The notes under the pieces are model-generated. The model did not search any database and was not told where the DNA came from. It worked only from the letters and a program-made list of their open reading frames with translations. 59,148 bases of DNA, from the NCBI RefSeq assembly GCF_020532625.1, contig NZ_JAJAUY010000023.1:1-59148 (forward strand), given 5' to 3'. The position numbers and the translations under genes were made by a program. Below are positions 25,689-32,688 of the stretch, piece after piece. Positions within the stretch are counted from its first letter, which is position 1; every line of letters starts with the position of its first letter. The stretch comes from Streptomyces antimicrobicus (GTDB lineage Bacteria > Actinomycetota > Actinomycetes > Streptomycetales > Streptomycetaceae).

Positions 25689-25718
25689 CAGAAGGGCGCC
25701 CCACCGGGCGCCCTTCTG
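25689..25718 (+). terminator. Strong hairpin terminator after tail-tip gene
   Basis: Perfect 13-bp stem CAGAAGGGCGCCC with a short CACC loop, between the tail-tip gene and the next tail gene. Only a weak T tract follows. Confidence 0.75.
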
Positions 25719-25743
25719 CTTGCCCCCTTGGAGAACCGCCGGC

Positions 25744-26283
25744 ATGGCAACCGTTCCCGCAACTCAAAGCTTTCTCGCGGGCGAAAAGGTCACGGCTGCG
25801 AAGCTCACCGCGGCGACGAAGACCCCGCTCGACTTCCTCATGAACCCCCCATGTTGCGCCGTTTACACGGCTACCGGAATCGCCTGCACTAGTGGCACTT
25901 CCACGCTGGTCACGTTCGACACGGAGAGCTGGGACACCGATTCCATGCACTCGACGGTAAGCAACACCAGCCGCGTCACGATCAACACCCCGGGCCAGTA
26001 CCTCGTCACGTTCTACGGGCGATTCCCCTCGAACGCAACGGGCTATCGGCAGCTCAACTTCCGGAAGAACTCCAATGGAAACCCGTCCGGCGGAAGCACC
26101 ATGAGCACAATCGCTCTCGCCGCAGTGAACGGCTCCCAGACTTTCATTACCCGCACGTTCGAACTCAACTGCCTCGCAGGCGAGTACTTCGAACTGTTCG
26201 CCTTGCAGAACAGCGGCGCGTCTCTAACGCTCGACTCCGGGCAGCGGGTGACCGGCATGGAATTCCGCTGGCTCGGCAACTGA
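25744..26283 (+). CDS. Minor tail protein, C1q/jelly-roll-like, 179 aa
   Basis: ATG 25744 (TTGGAGAACC upstream). The beginning TVPATQSFLAGEKVTAAKLTAATKTPLDFLMNPP is a recurrent actinophage tail-fibre N-terminus. The rest is a beta jelly-roll like C1q/TNF (TINTPGQYLVTFYGRFPSN, GEYFELFALQNSGASLTLDSG). Likely host-surface adhesin at the tail tip. Contains one GTTTACAC motif at its Val-Tyr-Thr. Confidence 0.78.
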   Translation: MATVPATQSFLAGEKVTAAKLTAATKTPLDFLMNPPCCAVYTATGIACTSGTSTLVTFDTESWDTDSMHSTVSNTSRVTINTPGQYLVTFYGRFPSNATGYRQLNFRKNSNGNPSGGSTMSTIALAAVNGSQTFITRTFELNCLAGEYFELFALQNSGASLTLDSGQRVTGMEFRWLGN

Positions 26284-26299
26284 TCAACTAAGGAACCCC

Positions 26300-26623
26300 G
26301 TGGACTATCTCGGCATCGCCGGATGGGCCTTCGGCGCCCTTGCCGCACTCGGCGCACTCGGCGCCGCATACGTGCGCGTCCGCTCTTCGGTCGACAACGC
26401 AACGGCCGAGATTTGGAAGGGCGAAGCCGAAGCGCAGAAGGCCCGAGCCGACCGGCTCGAAGCACAGCTTGAAGAACTCAGCGGCCGTGTCGCACGCCTC
26501 GAAGCCGAGAACCGGCACCTTTCCGAGCTTGTCACTGGACAGGCCGCTATCGCTGATCTGAAGGCCATCGTCACGGCCCAGCATCAGGAACTTATATCGC
26601 TCATTCGAAACGAAGGAAGCTAA
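26300..26623 (+). CDS. Membrane-anchored coiled-coil protein of the lysis cassette
   Basis: 107 residues, GTG 26300. One N-terminal transmembrane segment (AGWAFGALAALGALGAAYV) and a long coiled coil (ADRLEAQLEELSGRVARLEAENRHLSELV). Just upstream of the endolysin. Could be a holin partner or a spanin-like protein; in actinobacteria lacking an outer membrane the former is more likely. Function inferred from position. Confidence 0.7.
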   Translation: MDYLGIAGWAFGALAALGALGAAYVRVRSSVDNATAEIWKGEAEAQKARADRLEAQLEELSGRVARLEAENRHLSELVTGQAAIADLKAIVTAQHQELISLIRNEGS

Positions 26624-26625
26624 GC

Positions 26626-27432
26626 ATGGAGTTTGTTCAGGCTCGCTGGTACGGCCCTGGCCGCTCGGTTCCGATCCGCGTGATCGTAATTCACGACATG
26701 GAGGCCCCCGAGGGCCCGAATACGGCCGAGAACGTCGCTCACTGGTTCGCGACCATGAGCGCGTCGAACAAGGCCAGCGCGCACGTATGCGTTGACGCCA
26801 ACTCTGCGGTCCGTTGCGTCGCCGACGGTGACCGGGCCTGGCACGCGCCCGGCGCCAACTCCGACGGCCTGGGCATCGAGCTTGCCGGGTACGCGCGGCA
26901 GACCCGCGAACAGTGGCTCGACCAGTACTCGAAGGGCGTACTGGAGAACGCGGCCCGCGTCGTGGCCGGTTGGTGCCAGAAGCACAACATCCCGGCGGTC
27001 AAGCTCACCGCGGCCGAGCTGGCGGCCGGCAAGCGCGGCATCGTGGGCCACCGCGACGTGTCCGCCGCCTACGGCCAGACCAACCACACCGACCCCGGCC
27101 CCAACTTCCCCTGGGACTACTTCCTGTCGCGTGTAAACGCGCTCATGGGCAAGCCGGCCCCGACGAAGCCGAGCACCCGCCCGGCCTTCCCGGCGGGCCT
27201 GAAGCCCAACAGCTCGACCCCCTCGGCAAAGCCTCTTCAGCGCGCCCTGAAGGCCGCGGGCTTCATGAACAAGACCGTCGCCGAGTCCGACAACTACGGC
27301 CCCAAGACTCAGGAGTCCGTCGGTCTGTTCCACCGCAAGTACCCGCAGTACGCCGCCCAGGGCTCCACCTGGGACGTGGCCATCGGCCCGAAGGGCTGGA
27401 ACCACCTCTTCACCCTCGCCTACGGCAAGTAA
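26626..27432 (+). CDS. Endolysin, N-acetylmuramoyl-L-alanine amidase (Amidase_2)
   Basis: 268 residues. Zinc amidase domain: IRVIVIHDMEAPEG (His about 24), SAHVCVDANSAVRCV, WHAPGANSDGLGIELAGYA, and GHRDVSAAYGQTNHTDPGPNFPWDYF with the second His and further ligands (about 142-166). A Pro/Thr linker at about 180 leads to a C-terminal peptidoglycan-binding-like domain (PLQRALKAAGFMNKTVAESDNYGPKTQESV). Cleaves the amide between MurNAc and stem peptide for lysis. Confidence 0.95.
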   Translation: MEFVQARWYGPGRSVPIRVIVIHDMEAPEGPNTAENVAHWFATMSASNKASAHVCVDANSAVRCVADGDRAWHAPGANSDGLGIELAGYARQTREQWLDQYSKGVLENAARVVAGWCQKHNIPAVKLTAAELAAGKRGIVGHRDVSAAYGQTNHTDPGPNFPWDYFLSRVNALMGKPAPTKPSTRPAFPAGLKPNSSTPSAKPLQRALKAAGFMNKTVAESDNYGPKTQESVGLFHRKYPQYAAQGSTWDVAIGPKGWNHLFTLAYGK

Positions 27433-27440
27433 GGATCCCC

Positions 27441-27665
27441 ATGCTCATCAAGAAGCACCCCGCCCGCATCTACGCCCTGGCCCTCGCCGTCCTCGGCCTG
27501 GTCGCCGCCTACGGCATCAACGTGCCGCAGGCCCAGGTACTCGCCGTGGTCGCGGCCGTCCTCGGCCTGGTCGGCGGCGAAGCCGTCCAGCGCGTCGAGG
27601 ACGCAAAGACCGCCGATGCCCTGCTTACCCCGTCGCCGCTTCACGGCGGCCTCGCAGGCGAGTAG
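27441..27665 (+). CDS. Holin-like membrane protein, 74 aa
   Basis: ATG 27441, right after the endolysin. Two hydrophobic segments separated by NVPQAQ (IYALALAVLGLVAAYGI; VLAVVAAVLGLVGGEAV) and a charged C-terminus. This is the size and topology of class II holins, which permit endolysin access to the cell wall. Followed by the terminator that closes the late operon. Confidence 0.82.
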   Translation: MLIKKHPARIYALALAVLGLVAAYGINVPQAQVLAVVAAVLGLVGGEAVQRVEDAKTADALLTPSPLHGGLAGE

Positions 27666-27678
27666 CGCACACAACGAA

Positions 27679-27710
27679 CCCCCCACGCCCCTTCGGCGTG
27701 GGGGGCTTTC
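27679..27710 (+). terminator. Late-operon terminator
   Basis: Eleven-bp stem CCCCCCACGCC with loop CCTTC, followed by CTTTCGTCGTCC. It closes the lysis cassette and marks the boundary to the cargo island. Confidence 0.85.
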
Positions 27711-27776
27711 GTCGTCCTGCAGGACGTTTACACGGCGCACCCCGCGACCGTCTGATTCCCTTGTCTGGATGTGCCC

Positions 27777-27837
27777 TTGACGCGGACCGCACCCGCCCTA
27801 AGGGTCGATCCCGTAGAAGTCCGTGGAACTCGTATGG
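27777..27837 (+). promoter_or_regulatory. Promoter and tandem operator of the cargo regulatory trio
   Basis: TTGACG (27777-27782), 16-bp spacer, TAAGGG (27799-27804). Downstream, 27812-27837 holds two phased 10-bp repeats, CGTAGAAGTC and CGTGGAACTC, then GTATGG. Near-identical repeats recur at 29459-29484. These look like binding sites for the XRE-DUF5753 regulator encoded between them. Confidence 0.6.
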
Positions 27838-27851
27838 CCCGGGAGGCTGCT

Positions 27852-28094
27852 GTGTCGCTACGGTTCATCGCTAAGGACCCGAACACCGACGGGGCCAACT
27901 GCCCCACGGTCTGGGTGGATGAGGAGAAGCAGGAGTTCGTGTTTCAGGGTTGGGACGCGGACGCCGAGACGTTGGCCGAGTGCCTGAAGGCTGGCCCCAT
28001 CCCCGAAGGTGAAACCGTCGTTCGGCTGCCTCTGCGGATGGCCGACGCGCTTAGGAAGGCTTGTGATGCCGCGACCGGCACCGCCGTTCACTGA
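27852..28094 (+). CDS. DUF397-like small protein of the XRE-DUF5753 module
   Basis: 80 residues from GTG 27852, chosen for GGGAGG 6 bp upstream; the longer frame crosses the operator. Sequence SLRFIAKDPNTDGANCPTVWVDEE then QGWDADAETLAECLKAGPIPEGE matches a widespread Streptomyces family found next to DUF6879 and XRE-DUF5753 genes. Such partners are often described as toxin/antitoxin-like or developmental regulators (compare the WhiJ/BldB type clusters). Overlaps the next gene by 29 bp. Confidence 0.75.
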   Translation: MSLRFIAKDPNTDGANCPTVWVDEEKQEFVFQGWDADAETLAECLKAGPIPEGETVVRLPLRMADALRKACDAATGTAVH

Positions 28095-28590
28095 GCTGCT
28101 GGCGAACTGCCAGCGCTCCGCCGTGCACCTGGAGATGCGTGACAGCTACCAGGACCCCGACGAAGCGCCGCGCGTGGCCGCGTGGAAGGCCGGCTATCGG
28201 CCCGATCCGAACGATCGCGCGTCCTGGTGGCGACCGTGGCTCGACATGGTGGCGGACGCTACCGCCCGCGGCGTGTCCTTCCGTCGAGCGCGGATCGTGT
28301 CCGAGCCGGTGAGCGAGTACACGCGGTACCTCTACGACGGCACGTTCACGAACGTGGCCGCTGGCGAGGAGATCCGCTGGCTTTCCCGACGTAACGCCTC
28401 GGACATCGCCCTGCCCGGGAACGACTTCTGGGTGTTCGATGACCAGGTGGTCCGGTTCGGCTACTTCTCAGGCGAGGGTGTCTACCTGGGGGATGAAGTG
28501 GACGAGCGGCCCGAGGTGGCCAAGCTGTGCACGACGGCCTTCGGGGCCGTCTGGGATCGAGCCATCCCGCACGACCGGTACACCATCTGA
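28066..28590 (+). CDS. DUF6879-like protein
   Basis: 174 residues from ATG 28066 (GGAAGG upstream). Motifs: FTELLANCQRSAVHLEMRDSY at the start, WWRPWLDMVADATARGVSFRRARIVSEPVSEYTRYLYDGT in the middle, DFWVFDDQVVRFGYFSG later; these are characteristic of DUF6879. It is a regular neighbour of XRE-DUF5753 regulators in Streptomyces. Biochemical function unknown. Confidence 0.82.
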   Translation: MPRPAPPFTELLANCQRSAVHLEMRDSYQDPDEAPRVAAWKAGYRPDPNDRASWWRPWLDMVADATARGVSFRRARIVSEPVSEYTRYLYDGTFTNVAAGEEIRWLSRRNASDIALPGNDFWVFDDQVVRFGYFSGEGVYLGDEVDERPEVAKLCTTAFGAVWDRAIPHDRYTI

Positions 28591-28605
28591 GGCGCGACAC
28601 CACCG

Positions 28606-29454
28606 ATGGCCCAATCACCATCGTCCAGCGTCCAGGCGGCCCGCGAGGCGCTCGCGGAGCGTCTCAAGAACATCCGCCTGGACGCTGGCCTTAAGGCGCG
28701 GGAGGTCGCGGCCCGCGCCGGCTGGTACCCCTCGAAGGCAAGTCGGCTGGAGAACGCGACCACGCCGCCGTCAGACGCCGATATCCGCGCGTGGTGCACC
28801 ATCTGCGGCGTACCGGATGAAGCCCCCGACCTCATCGCCGCCTCTCGCTCCGCTCAGAGTGCCTACGTCGAGTGGAAGCGGCTACAGCGGACGGGCCTCC
28901 GTCGACTCCAAGAGTCGTACGTCCCCCTCTACGAGCGCACGCGGGCCTTCCGCGTCTACTGCTCGAACGTCGTGCCGGGCCTACTCCAGACGCCCGGGTA
29001 CGCCACCGCGCTCCTGTCGGCGATCACCGACTTCCGGCAAACGCCGAACGATGTCGCGGAGGCCGTTGCGGCCCGCGTCGACCGGGCCCGCATCCTCCGG
29101 CATGGGGATCACCGGTTCGCAATCCTGGTGGAAGAAGCCGTTCTGCGGCAGCGCCTTGGCGACGCCGAAGTGATGGCCGGCCAGCTCGGACACCTCCTCT
29201 CGGTCATGTCTCTTCGGTCGGTCTCCCTCGGAGTGGTGCCGTTCACGGCCGACAGGCGCATGTGGCCACTGGAGACGTTCTCTATCTACGACACGGCGCA
29301 GGTGCAGGTGGAGACGCTGACGGCCGCCGTCAACGTCACTGCGCCCTCGGAGATCGCGCAGTACGTCAAGGCCTTCGAGTGGCTGTCCGACAGTGCCGTC
29401 TACGGCGCCTCCGCGCGAACCCTGGTGACGGATGCGATCGGCGCCCTCGGCTAA
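28606..29454 (+). CDS. XRE-family regulator with DUF5753 domain
   Basis: 282 residues. Helix-turn-helix at about 20-75 (LKNIRLDAGLKAREVAARAGWYPSKASRLENATTPP) and a DUF5753 domain at about 100-275, with SNVVPGLLQTPGYATALL and VSLGVVPFTADRRMWPLETFSIYD. These proteins are chromosomal developmental or Scr1-type regulators in Streptomyces; this copy rides in the prophage. Tandem repeat operators precede the trio and follow this gene, suggesting autoregulation and control of the downstream cluster. Confidence 0.9.
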   Translation: MAQSPSSSVQAAREALAERLKNIRLDAGLKAREVAARAGWYPSKASRLENATTPPSDADIRAWCTICGVPDEAPDLIAASRSAQSAYVEWKRLQRTGLRRLQESYVPLYERTRAFRVYCSNVVPGLLQTPGYATALLSAITDFRQTPNDVAEAVAARVDRARILRHGDHRFAILVEEAVLRQRLGDAEVMAGQLGHLLSVMSLRSVSLGVVPFTADRRMWPLETFSIYDTAQVQVETLTAAVNVTAPSEIAQYVKAFEWLSDSAVYGASARTLVTDAIGALG

Positions 29455-29458
29455 CTCG

Positions 29459-29484
29459 CGTGGAAATCCGTAGAACTTTGTGGA
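29459..29484 (+). promoter_or_regulatory. Second tandem operator of the XRE regulator
   Basis: Phased 10-bp repeats CGTGGAAATC, CGTAGAACTT and the weaker TGTGGAGCCC, matching those at 27812-27837. Lies between the regulator gene and the small-gene cluster starting at 29548. Confidence 0.65.
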
Positions 29485-29547
29485 GCCCAACTCGCGGCCC
29501 TTCGTAGCGTGTTCATCACAGAGCGCAGCTACAAGGAGCGGGCGGTC

Positions 29548-29739
29548 ATGGCGAGTGAGACAACAGCGGTACGGGCGCGGAGCGCCATCGAGCGCGACGC
29601 CGAGGAACTGGCGGCTCTCATCGAGAAGGGCGGCTTCTGGAACCTGGCACCGGACTGGGTGCCGAGGGCCGGCTACCTCGCCAACCCGCCGAAGAGCGTC
29701 CTGCGGCGCGTTGAAACGGGCTTGCGGGGCCTGCTGTGA
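29548..29739 (+). CDS. Small conserved-type protein, 63 aa
   Basis: ATG 29548 with AAGGAG 11 bp upstream; preferred over 29509, which has no ribosome site. Sequence begins MASETTAVRARSAIERDAEE and ends in an Arg/Leu-rich helix. First gene of a coupled set (stop overlaps the next GTG). Composition is host-like. No family recognised. Confidence 0.7.
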   Translation: MASETTAVRARSAIERDAEELAALIEKGGFWNLAPDWVPRAGYLANPPKSVLRRVETGLRGLL

Positions 29740-29930
29740 GCGCGCAGGCGGCCGCCGCAGAGGTCTCGCCGCTGGAGCCGACCCCGGTGGGACGCTGCCA
29801 GCATTGCCGCCTCTTCGCCTGGCAGCGTGAGCGCGCCCGCGACGCGGGGGACGCGGTCACGGTCGCCAACATGAACGACCAGCTGCGCCGCCACCCCCAC
29901 CGGCGGTTCTCGGACTGGAGGGCGAAGTGA
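29736..29930 (+). CDS. Small protein with CxxC motif, 64 aa
   Basis: GTG 29736 overlaps the preceding stop (GTGA). Contains a single CQHC pair followed by a basic stretch (RLFAWQRERARDAGDAVTVA) and HPHRRFSDW. It may bind metal with another protein. Coupled to the next gene through another GTGA overlap. Function unknown. Confidence 0.65.
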   Translation: MSAQAAAAEVSPLEPTPVGRCQHCRLFAWQRERARDAGDAVTVANMNDQLRRHPHRRFSDWRAK

Positions 29931-30097
29931 CCGACCAACCCGACGCGCTCGCCCAGGGCGACGCGCTCGACACGGTCGAGCCGCAGCACGACCAACCGGC
30001 GGAGGATGAGAGCGCCGTCTTCGCATCGCTGCGGCGCAGGGTGAGCGCCGACAATCGGCGGATCGCGGAGCACGGCTGTATCGGGCAGTGGTTGTGA
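29927..30097 (+). CDS. Small hypothetical protein, 56 aa
   Basis: GTG 29927 inside the stop of the upstream gene. The acidic N-terminal half (TDQPDALAQGDALDTVEP) is followed by a basic helix (SLRRRVSADNRRIAEHG). No family recognised. The chain of GTGA overlaps argues that it is translated. Confidence 0.6.
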   Translation: MTDQPDALAQGDALDTVEPQHDQPAEDESAVFASLRRRVSADNRRIAEHGCIGQWL

Positions 30098-30100
30098 GGC

Positions 30101-30343
30101 ATGACCACTTCGGCGGAATGGCTGAAGCCGAAGCGTCGGACTTCCCGCGCGCTCTACCCGAAGCCAAGCGTGATCGAGTGGATGACCGAGAACGGCACCA
30201 TCTGCGGGGTCTGCATCGACACCCGCGGCATCTGGTGCCCCGATTGCTGCGGCTTCGAGGGATGCGCGCAATGCCGCTGGACGTACAAGGTGCCGTGTCC
30301 GGCGTGCCGCGGGGGGACCAAAGAGCCGATCCACCGGTACTGA
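30101..30343 (+). CDS. Zinc-ribbon/DnaJ-like cysteine-rich protein, 80 aa
   Basis: ATG 30101. Cysteine pairs CGVC, CPDC, then CAQC and CPAC (about residues 35-70) form two possible zinc ribbons; the last resembles DnaJ-type CxxCxGxG sites (CPACRGG). It ends the small-gene cluster. Function unknown; perhaps a protein-protein or RNA-binding adaptor. Confidence 0.72.
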   Translation: MTTSAEWLKPKRRTSRALYPKPSVIEWMTENGTICGVCIDTRGIWCPDCCGFEGCAQCRWTYKVPCPACRGGTKEPIHRY

Positions 30344-30426
30344 TCCGCGCGGCGTGTTCCCTGAGCGTCTTCGGCATCTCGGCCGGCATGGGCCTGGTGC
30401 TCGCAGTCGGCTTCGGCGCCCGCTAG
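30295..30426 (+). CDS. Possible single-pass membrane peptide, 43 aa
   Basis: GTG 30295 in another frame of the zinc-ribbon gene's end. The C-terminal part is hydrophobic (SVFGISAGMGLVLAVGFGA). No clear ribosome site. Listed because it fills the space to the leader structure; it could be a shadow frame. Confidence 0.25.
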   Translation: MSGVPRGDQRADPPVLIRAACSLSVFGISAGMGLVLAVGFGAR

Positions 30427-30440
30427 GGCGCCCACAAACT

Positions 30441-30538
30441 CCCGCTTCCTGCCACATGGCCGACCGTTCCCCCCGGCCGCACGTTCCTCACCGTGCGCGG
30501 CAGGAAGCGGGGTAGAACCCCTCCCTTCACGGGGAGGG
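30441..30538 (+). promoter_or_regulatory. Structured leader before the peptide-methyltransferase pair
   Basis: Perfect 13-bp inverted repeat CCCGCTTCCTGCC (30441-30453) with its complement at 30499-30511, enclosing 45 bases. A second hairpin, CCCTCCC with GGGAGGG, occupies about 30519-30538. It may terminate the upstream unit, or act as a leader controlling the two downstream genes. Confidence 0.55.
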
Positions 30539-30589
30539 CAGCACACCGAACACCCACACACCAGGACGAAGACCATCTAGGAGACAGGC

Positions 30590-30745
30590 ATGGGTTGGGG
30601 TACGGGTAAGGGTGGATCCTCCGGCGGAGGATCCGGCAGCAACGACGGCGGCCAGGGCAAGCACTCCGGGGGCAAGGACCCGGGCACCTCCAAGCCCAGC
30701 CCGGACACGCAGAACCCGCCCAGCGGCGGGAAGCACAAGAAGTGA
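30590..30745 (+). CDS. Gly/Ser/Lys-rich 51-aa peptide, candidate substrate of the adjacent methyltransferase
   Basis: ATG 30590 with AGGAG 8 bp upstream. Sequence begins MGWGTGKGGSSGGGSGSNDG and ends SGGKHKK. Very low complexity, with Asn-Asp-Gly, Lys-Asp-Pro and Pro-Asp-Thr sites, the kind of flexible Asp contexts that isoaspartyl-type methyltransferases act on. Its stop overlaps the methyltransferase GTG. No leader/core boundary or ATP-grasp target motif is visible, so a modified-peptide role is inference. Confidence 0.65.
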   Translation: MGWGTGKGGSSGGGSGSNDGGQGKHSGGKDPGTSKPSPDTQNPPSGGKHKK

Positions 30746-31917
30746 CCGATCACCACCGGAGTCCGGAGCAGGCCGCCACGCGCGGCCTGCTCCGGGCCGT
30801 GTCCGATGACCTCGGCCACGACGTGGCCCCGGAGTGGCAGAAGGCGGCCCTGGCCGTCCCCCGCCACCACTTCTTGCCTGATCGGATCTGGACGGACCAG
30901 GACGGCCGCTATGCGCCCGTGGACCGCATGGAGGACGCCGCGGACTGGTTCAGCGCCGCGTACGCGCTCGCCCCTGTGGTGACACAGGTCAACGACGGAG
31001 CCGAGCCGGACGGACGGGATGACGTTTGGCCCTCTTCGTCCGCCTCCCACCCCACGGTGGTGTTCCGGATGCTCGAAGGTGCCGACATCTCGCCCGGCGC
31101 GAAGGTGCTGCACATCGGCACCGGTACCGGCTGGGACACCGGCATGATCAGCCACCACATCGGCGACGCCGACGTGGTCAGCATCGAGGTTGACCACGCC
31201 TTGGCCGACCGGGCACGGGACGCACTGAAGCACCTCGGCTACCGCCCAACCGTGGTGTGCGGTGACGGCCGCCTAGGCTGGGGCCCCCGGGCGCCGTACG
31301 ACCGCGTGTTGGCCACATGTTCCGTGCGGCGTGTCCCGCCGCACTGGATCGCGCAGACAAGGCCAGGCGGCGTGATCGTCACCCCCTGGGACAACCCGTG
31401 GATCTGCTGGGGCCTGCTGCGCCTGGTGGTCGACGGCGACGGTGCGGCCGTTGGCCGGTACAGCCCCCACAGCGCCTTCATGCTCATGCGCACCCAACGC
31501 CAGGATCTCCTAATTCACCGCGACGTGGTGAAGGACGAGCACCAACCAGAGGAGTCGGTCACGACCTTGCCGCGGCGGGCGGTGGTCTCGGGTGACGCCG
31601 CCTTCGCCATCGGCCACCGGTTGGGCGACGTCTGGCACACCTGGCAGGACAATCCCGTTGATGGCGTGGCCGACCGGCTGTGGATCGCGACCACGGACGG
31701 TACATCCTGGGCGGCGGTGGACCACGACGGCGGGGAGAGCGACGACTTCACCGTCTACCAGTACGGCCCCCGCCGGCTGTGGAACGAGGTCGAGGAAGCT
31801 CACCACTGGTGGGTCGGGAAGGGGCGTCCGGGCCCCGACCGGTTCGGCCTCACGGTCGGCCCACAGGGGCACCGGGCGTGGCTCGATGACCCTGCCGAAT
31901 CCTGGCCTCTGCGCTAG
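30742..31917 (+). CDS. Protein-L-isoaspartate O-methyltransferase-like enzyme (TgmC-like)
   Basis: 391 residues from GTG 30742, coupled to the peptide gene. N-terminal VPRHHFLPDRIW, SAM-binding motif I VLHIGTGTGWDTGMIS (about 118-133), IEVDHALADRARDAL, GDGRLGWGPRAPYDRVLATC and RVPPHWIAQTRPGGVIVTPW follow the PCMT pattern. A C-terminal domain of about 150 residues is extra, as in methyltransferases of ATP-grasp peptide systems. No ATP-grasp ligase is present nearby, so the enzyme may act alone on the peptide or on host proteins. Confidence 0.82.
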   Translation: MTDHHRSPEQAATRGLLRAVSDDLGHDVAPEWQKAALAVPRHHFLPDRIWTDQDGRYAPVDRMEDAADWFSAAYALAPVVTQVNDGAEPDGRDDVWPSSSASHPTVVFRMLEGADISPGAKVLHIGTGTGWDTGMISHHIGDADVVSIEVDHALADRARDALKHLGYRPTVVCGDGRLGWGPRAPYDRVLATCSVRRVPPHWIAQTRPGGVIVTPWDNPWICWGLLRLVVDGDGAAVGRYSPHSAFMLMRTQRQDLLIHRDVVKDEHQPEESVTTLPRRAVVSGDAAFAIGHRLGDVWHTWQDNPVDGVADRLWIATTDGTSWAAVDHDGGESDDFTVYQYGPRRLWNEVEEAHHWWVGKGRPGPDRFGLTVGPQGHRAWLDDPAESWPLR

Positions 31918-31948
31918 GCTCACGGGCCCCGAGGAGAGGAGCGCAGTC

Positions 31949-32194
31949 GTGGACGATGGTGATGAGCCGCTGGAACTCTGGGCGGCGTGCCGCGATGCGC
32001 TGCGCCGGCCGACGGGGGAGATGAAGGCGGTCCTGTTGGACGGCACCGAATCTCCTACGCACGTACGTCCTTCCGAGCCCCGGCTGATCCTCCGGTGGGA
32101 CGGCATCGAATGGCTACCCCAGTCGATCGCCCCCGACTATGCCGCCGCACAGCGCGTTGTTCACGGCATTCGCGGTGATGGCGTGATGGGGTAG
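31949..32194 (+). CDS. DUF6087-like protein, 81 aa
   Basis: GTG 31949 with GAGGAG about 13 bp upstream. Sequence EPLELWAACRDALRRPTGEMKAVLL then VRPSEPRLILRWDGIEWLPQ matches a small Streptomyces family (DUF6087 pattern with ..PRLxLxWDGxxW). It is the last gene of the cargo island, ended by a bidirectional terminator. Function unknown. Confidence 0.75.
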   Translation: MDDGDEPLELWAACRDALRRPTGEMKAVLLDGTESPTHVRPSEPRLILRWDGIEWLPQSIAPDYAAAQRVVHGIRGDGVMG

Positions 32195-32247
32195 GTGCAG
32201 GTCGCTCGAAGCCCGGTACGCGGTCCGGGAATGCCAGGGAAAGCAGA

Positions 32248-32274
32248 GAGGGGCGCCCCTTAGGGCGCCCCTTC
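32248..32274. terminator. Bidirectional terminator between cargo island and early arm
   Basis: Inverted repeat with arms AGGGGCGCCC and GGGCGCCCCT around CTTA, followed by TTCTC. Separates the convergent genes ending at 32194 and 32324. Confidence 0.82.
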
Positions 32275-32323
32275 TCGCATGTCCGCGGGCAGCGTTTAAA
32301 CCGTGCTGATTGGCCGGCTGTGG

Positions 32324-32623
32324 TTACTCGCTCAGGTCCCGGGCCTGCTCCCACTCGGTCACGTTCCAGGCGTCCACCCGTACGACATGGACGCCGTGAC
32401 CGGCGCTGAAGTACGCGGCGCGTACCGCCTGGCCGGCGTGCGCCGCAACGTCCCATAGAGAGGGCACGCGGACGGTCATGGTCCACTCGCTCACGCCCGG
32501 CCAGAACTGAGCGGTCGCGCCGTAGTCGACCAGCTCGCCCGTGACGGTGTCGAGAGCGTCGGGAGTCACGGCCAGGTCGAGGCCTTCATGACGGACGCGA
32601 ACGATGGCCTGGTATTCCTGCAT
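32324..32623 (-). CDS. Hypothetical phage protein, 99 aa
   Basis: ATG 32623, with GAGGAAGAAGG and then a GTTTAAAC copy directly before the start. Sequence MQEYQAIVRVRHEGLDLAV with later TMTVRVPSLWDVAAHAGQAVRAAYFSAG. Regular alpha/beta content, no recognised motif. GTTTAAAC copies flank both the start (32625) and the stop (32294). Last module of the leftward arm. Confidence 0.65.
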   Translation of the reverse strand: MQEYQAIVRVRHEGLDLAVTPDALDTVTGELVDYGATAQFWPGVSEWTMTVRVPSLWDVAAHAGQAVRAAYFSAGHGVHVVRVDAWNVTEWEQARDLSE

Positions 32624-32656
32624 GGTTTAAACCTTCTTCCTCGCTGACACGGTGAA

Positions 32657-32678
32657 GGGGGCCGGTCTCCCGGCCCCC
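32657..32678 (-). terminator. Terminator of the 32.7-kb module
   Basis: GGGGGCCGG, loop TCTC, CCGGCCCCC, immediately after the stop at 32689 on the minus strand. Confidence 0.75.
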
Positions 32679-32688
32679 TGGTTCGAGG

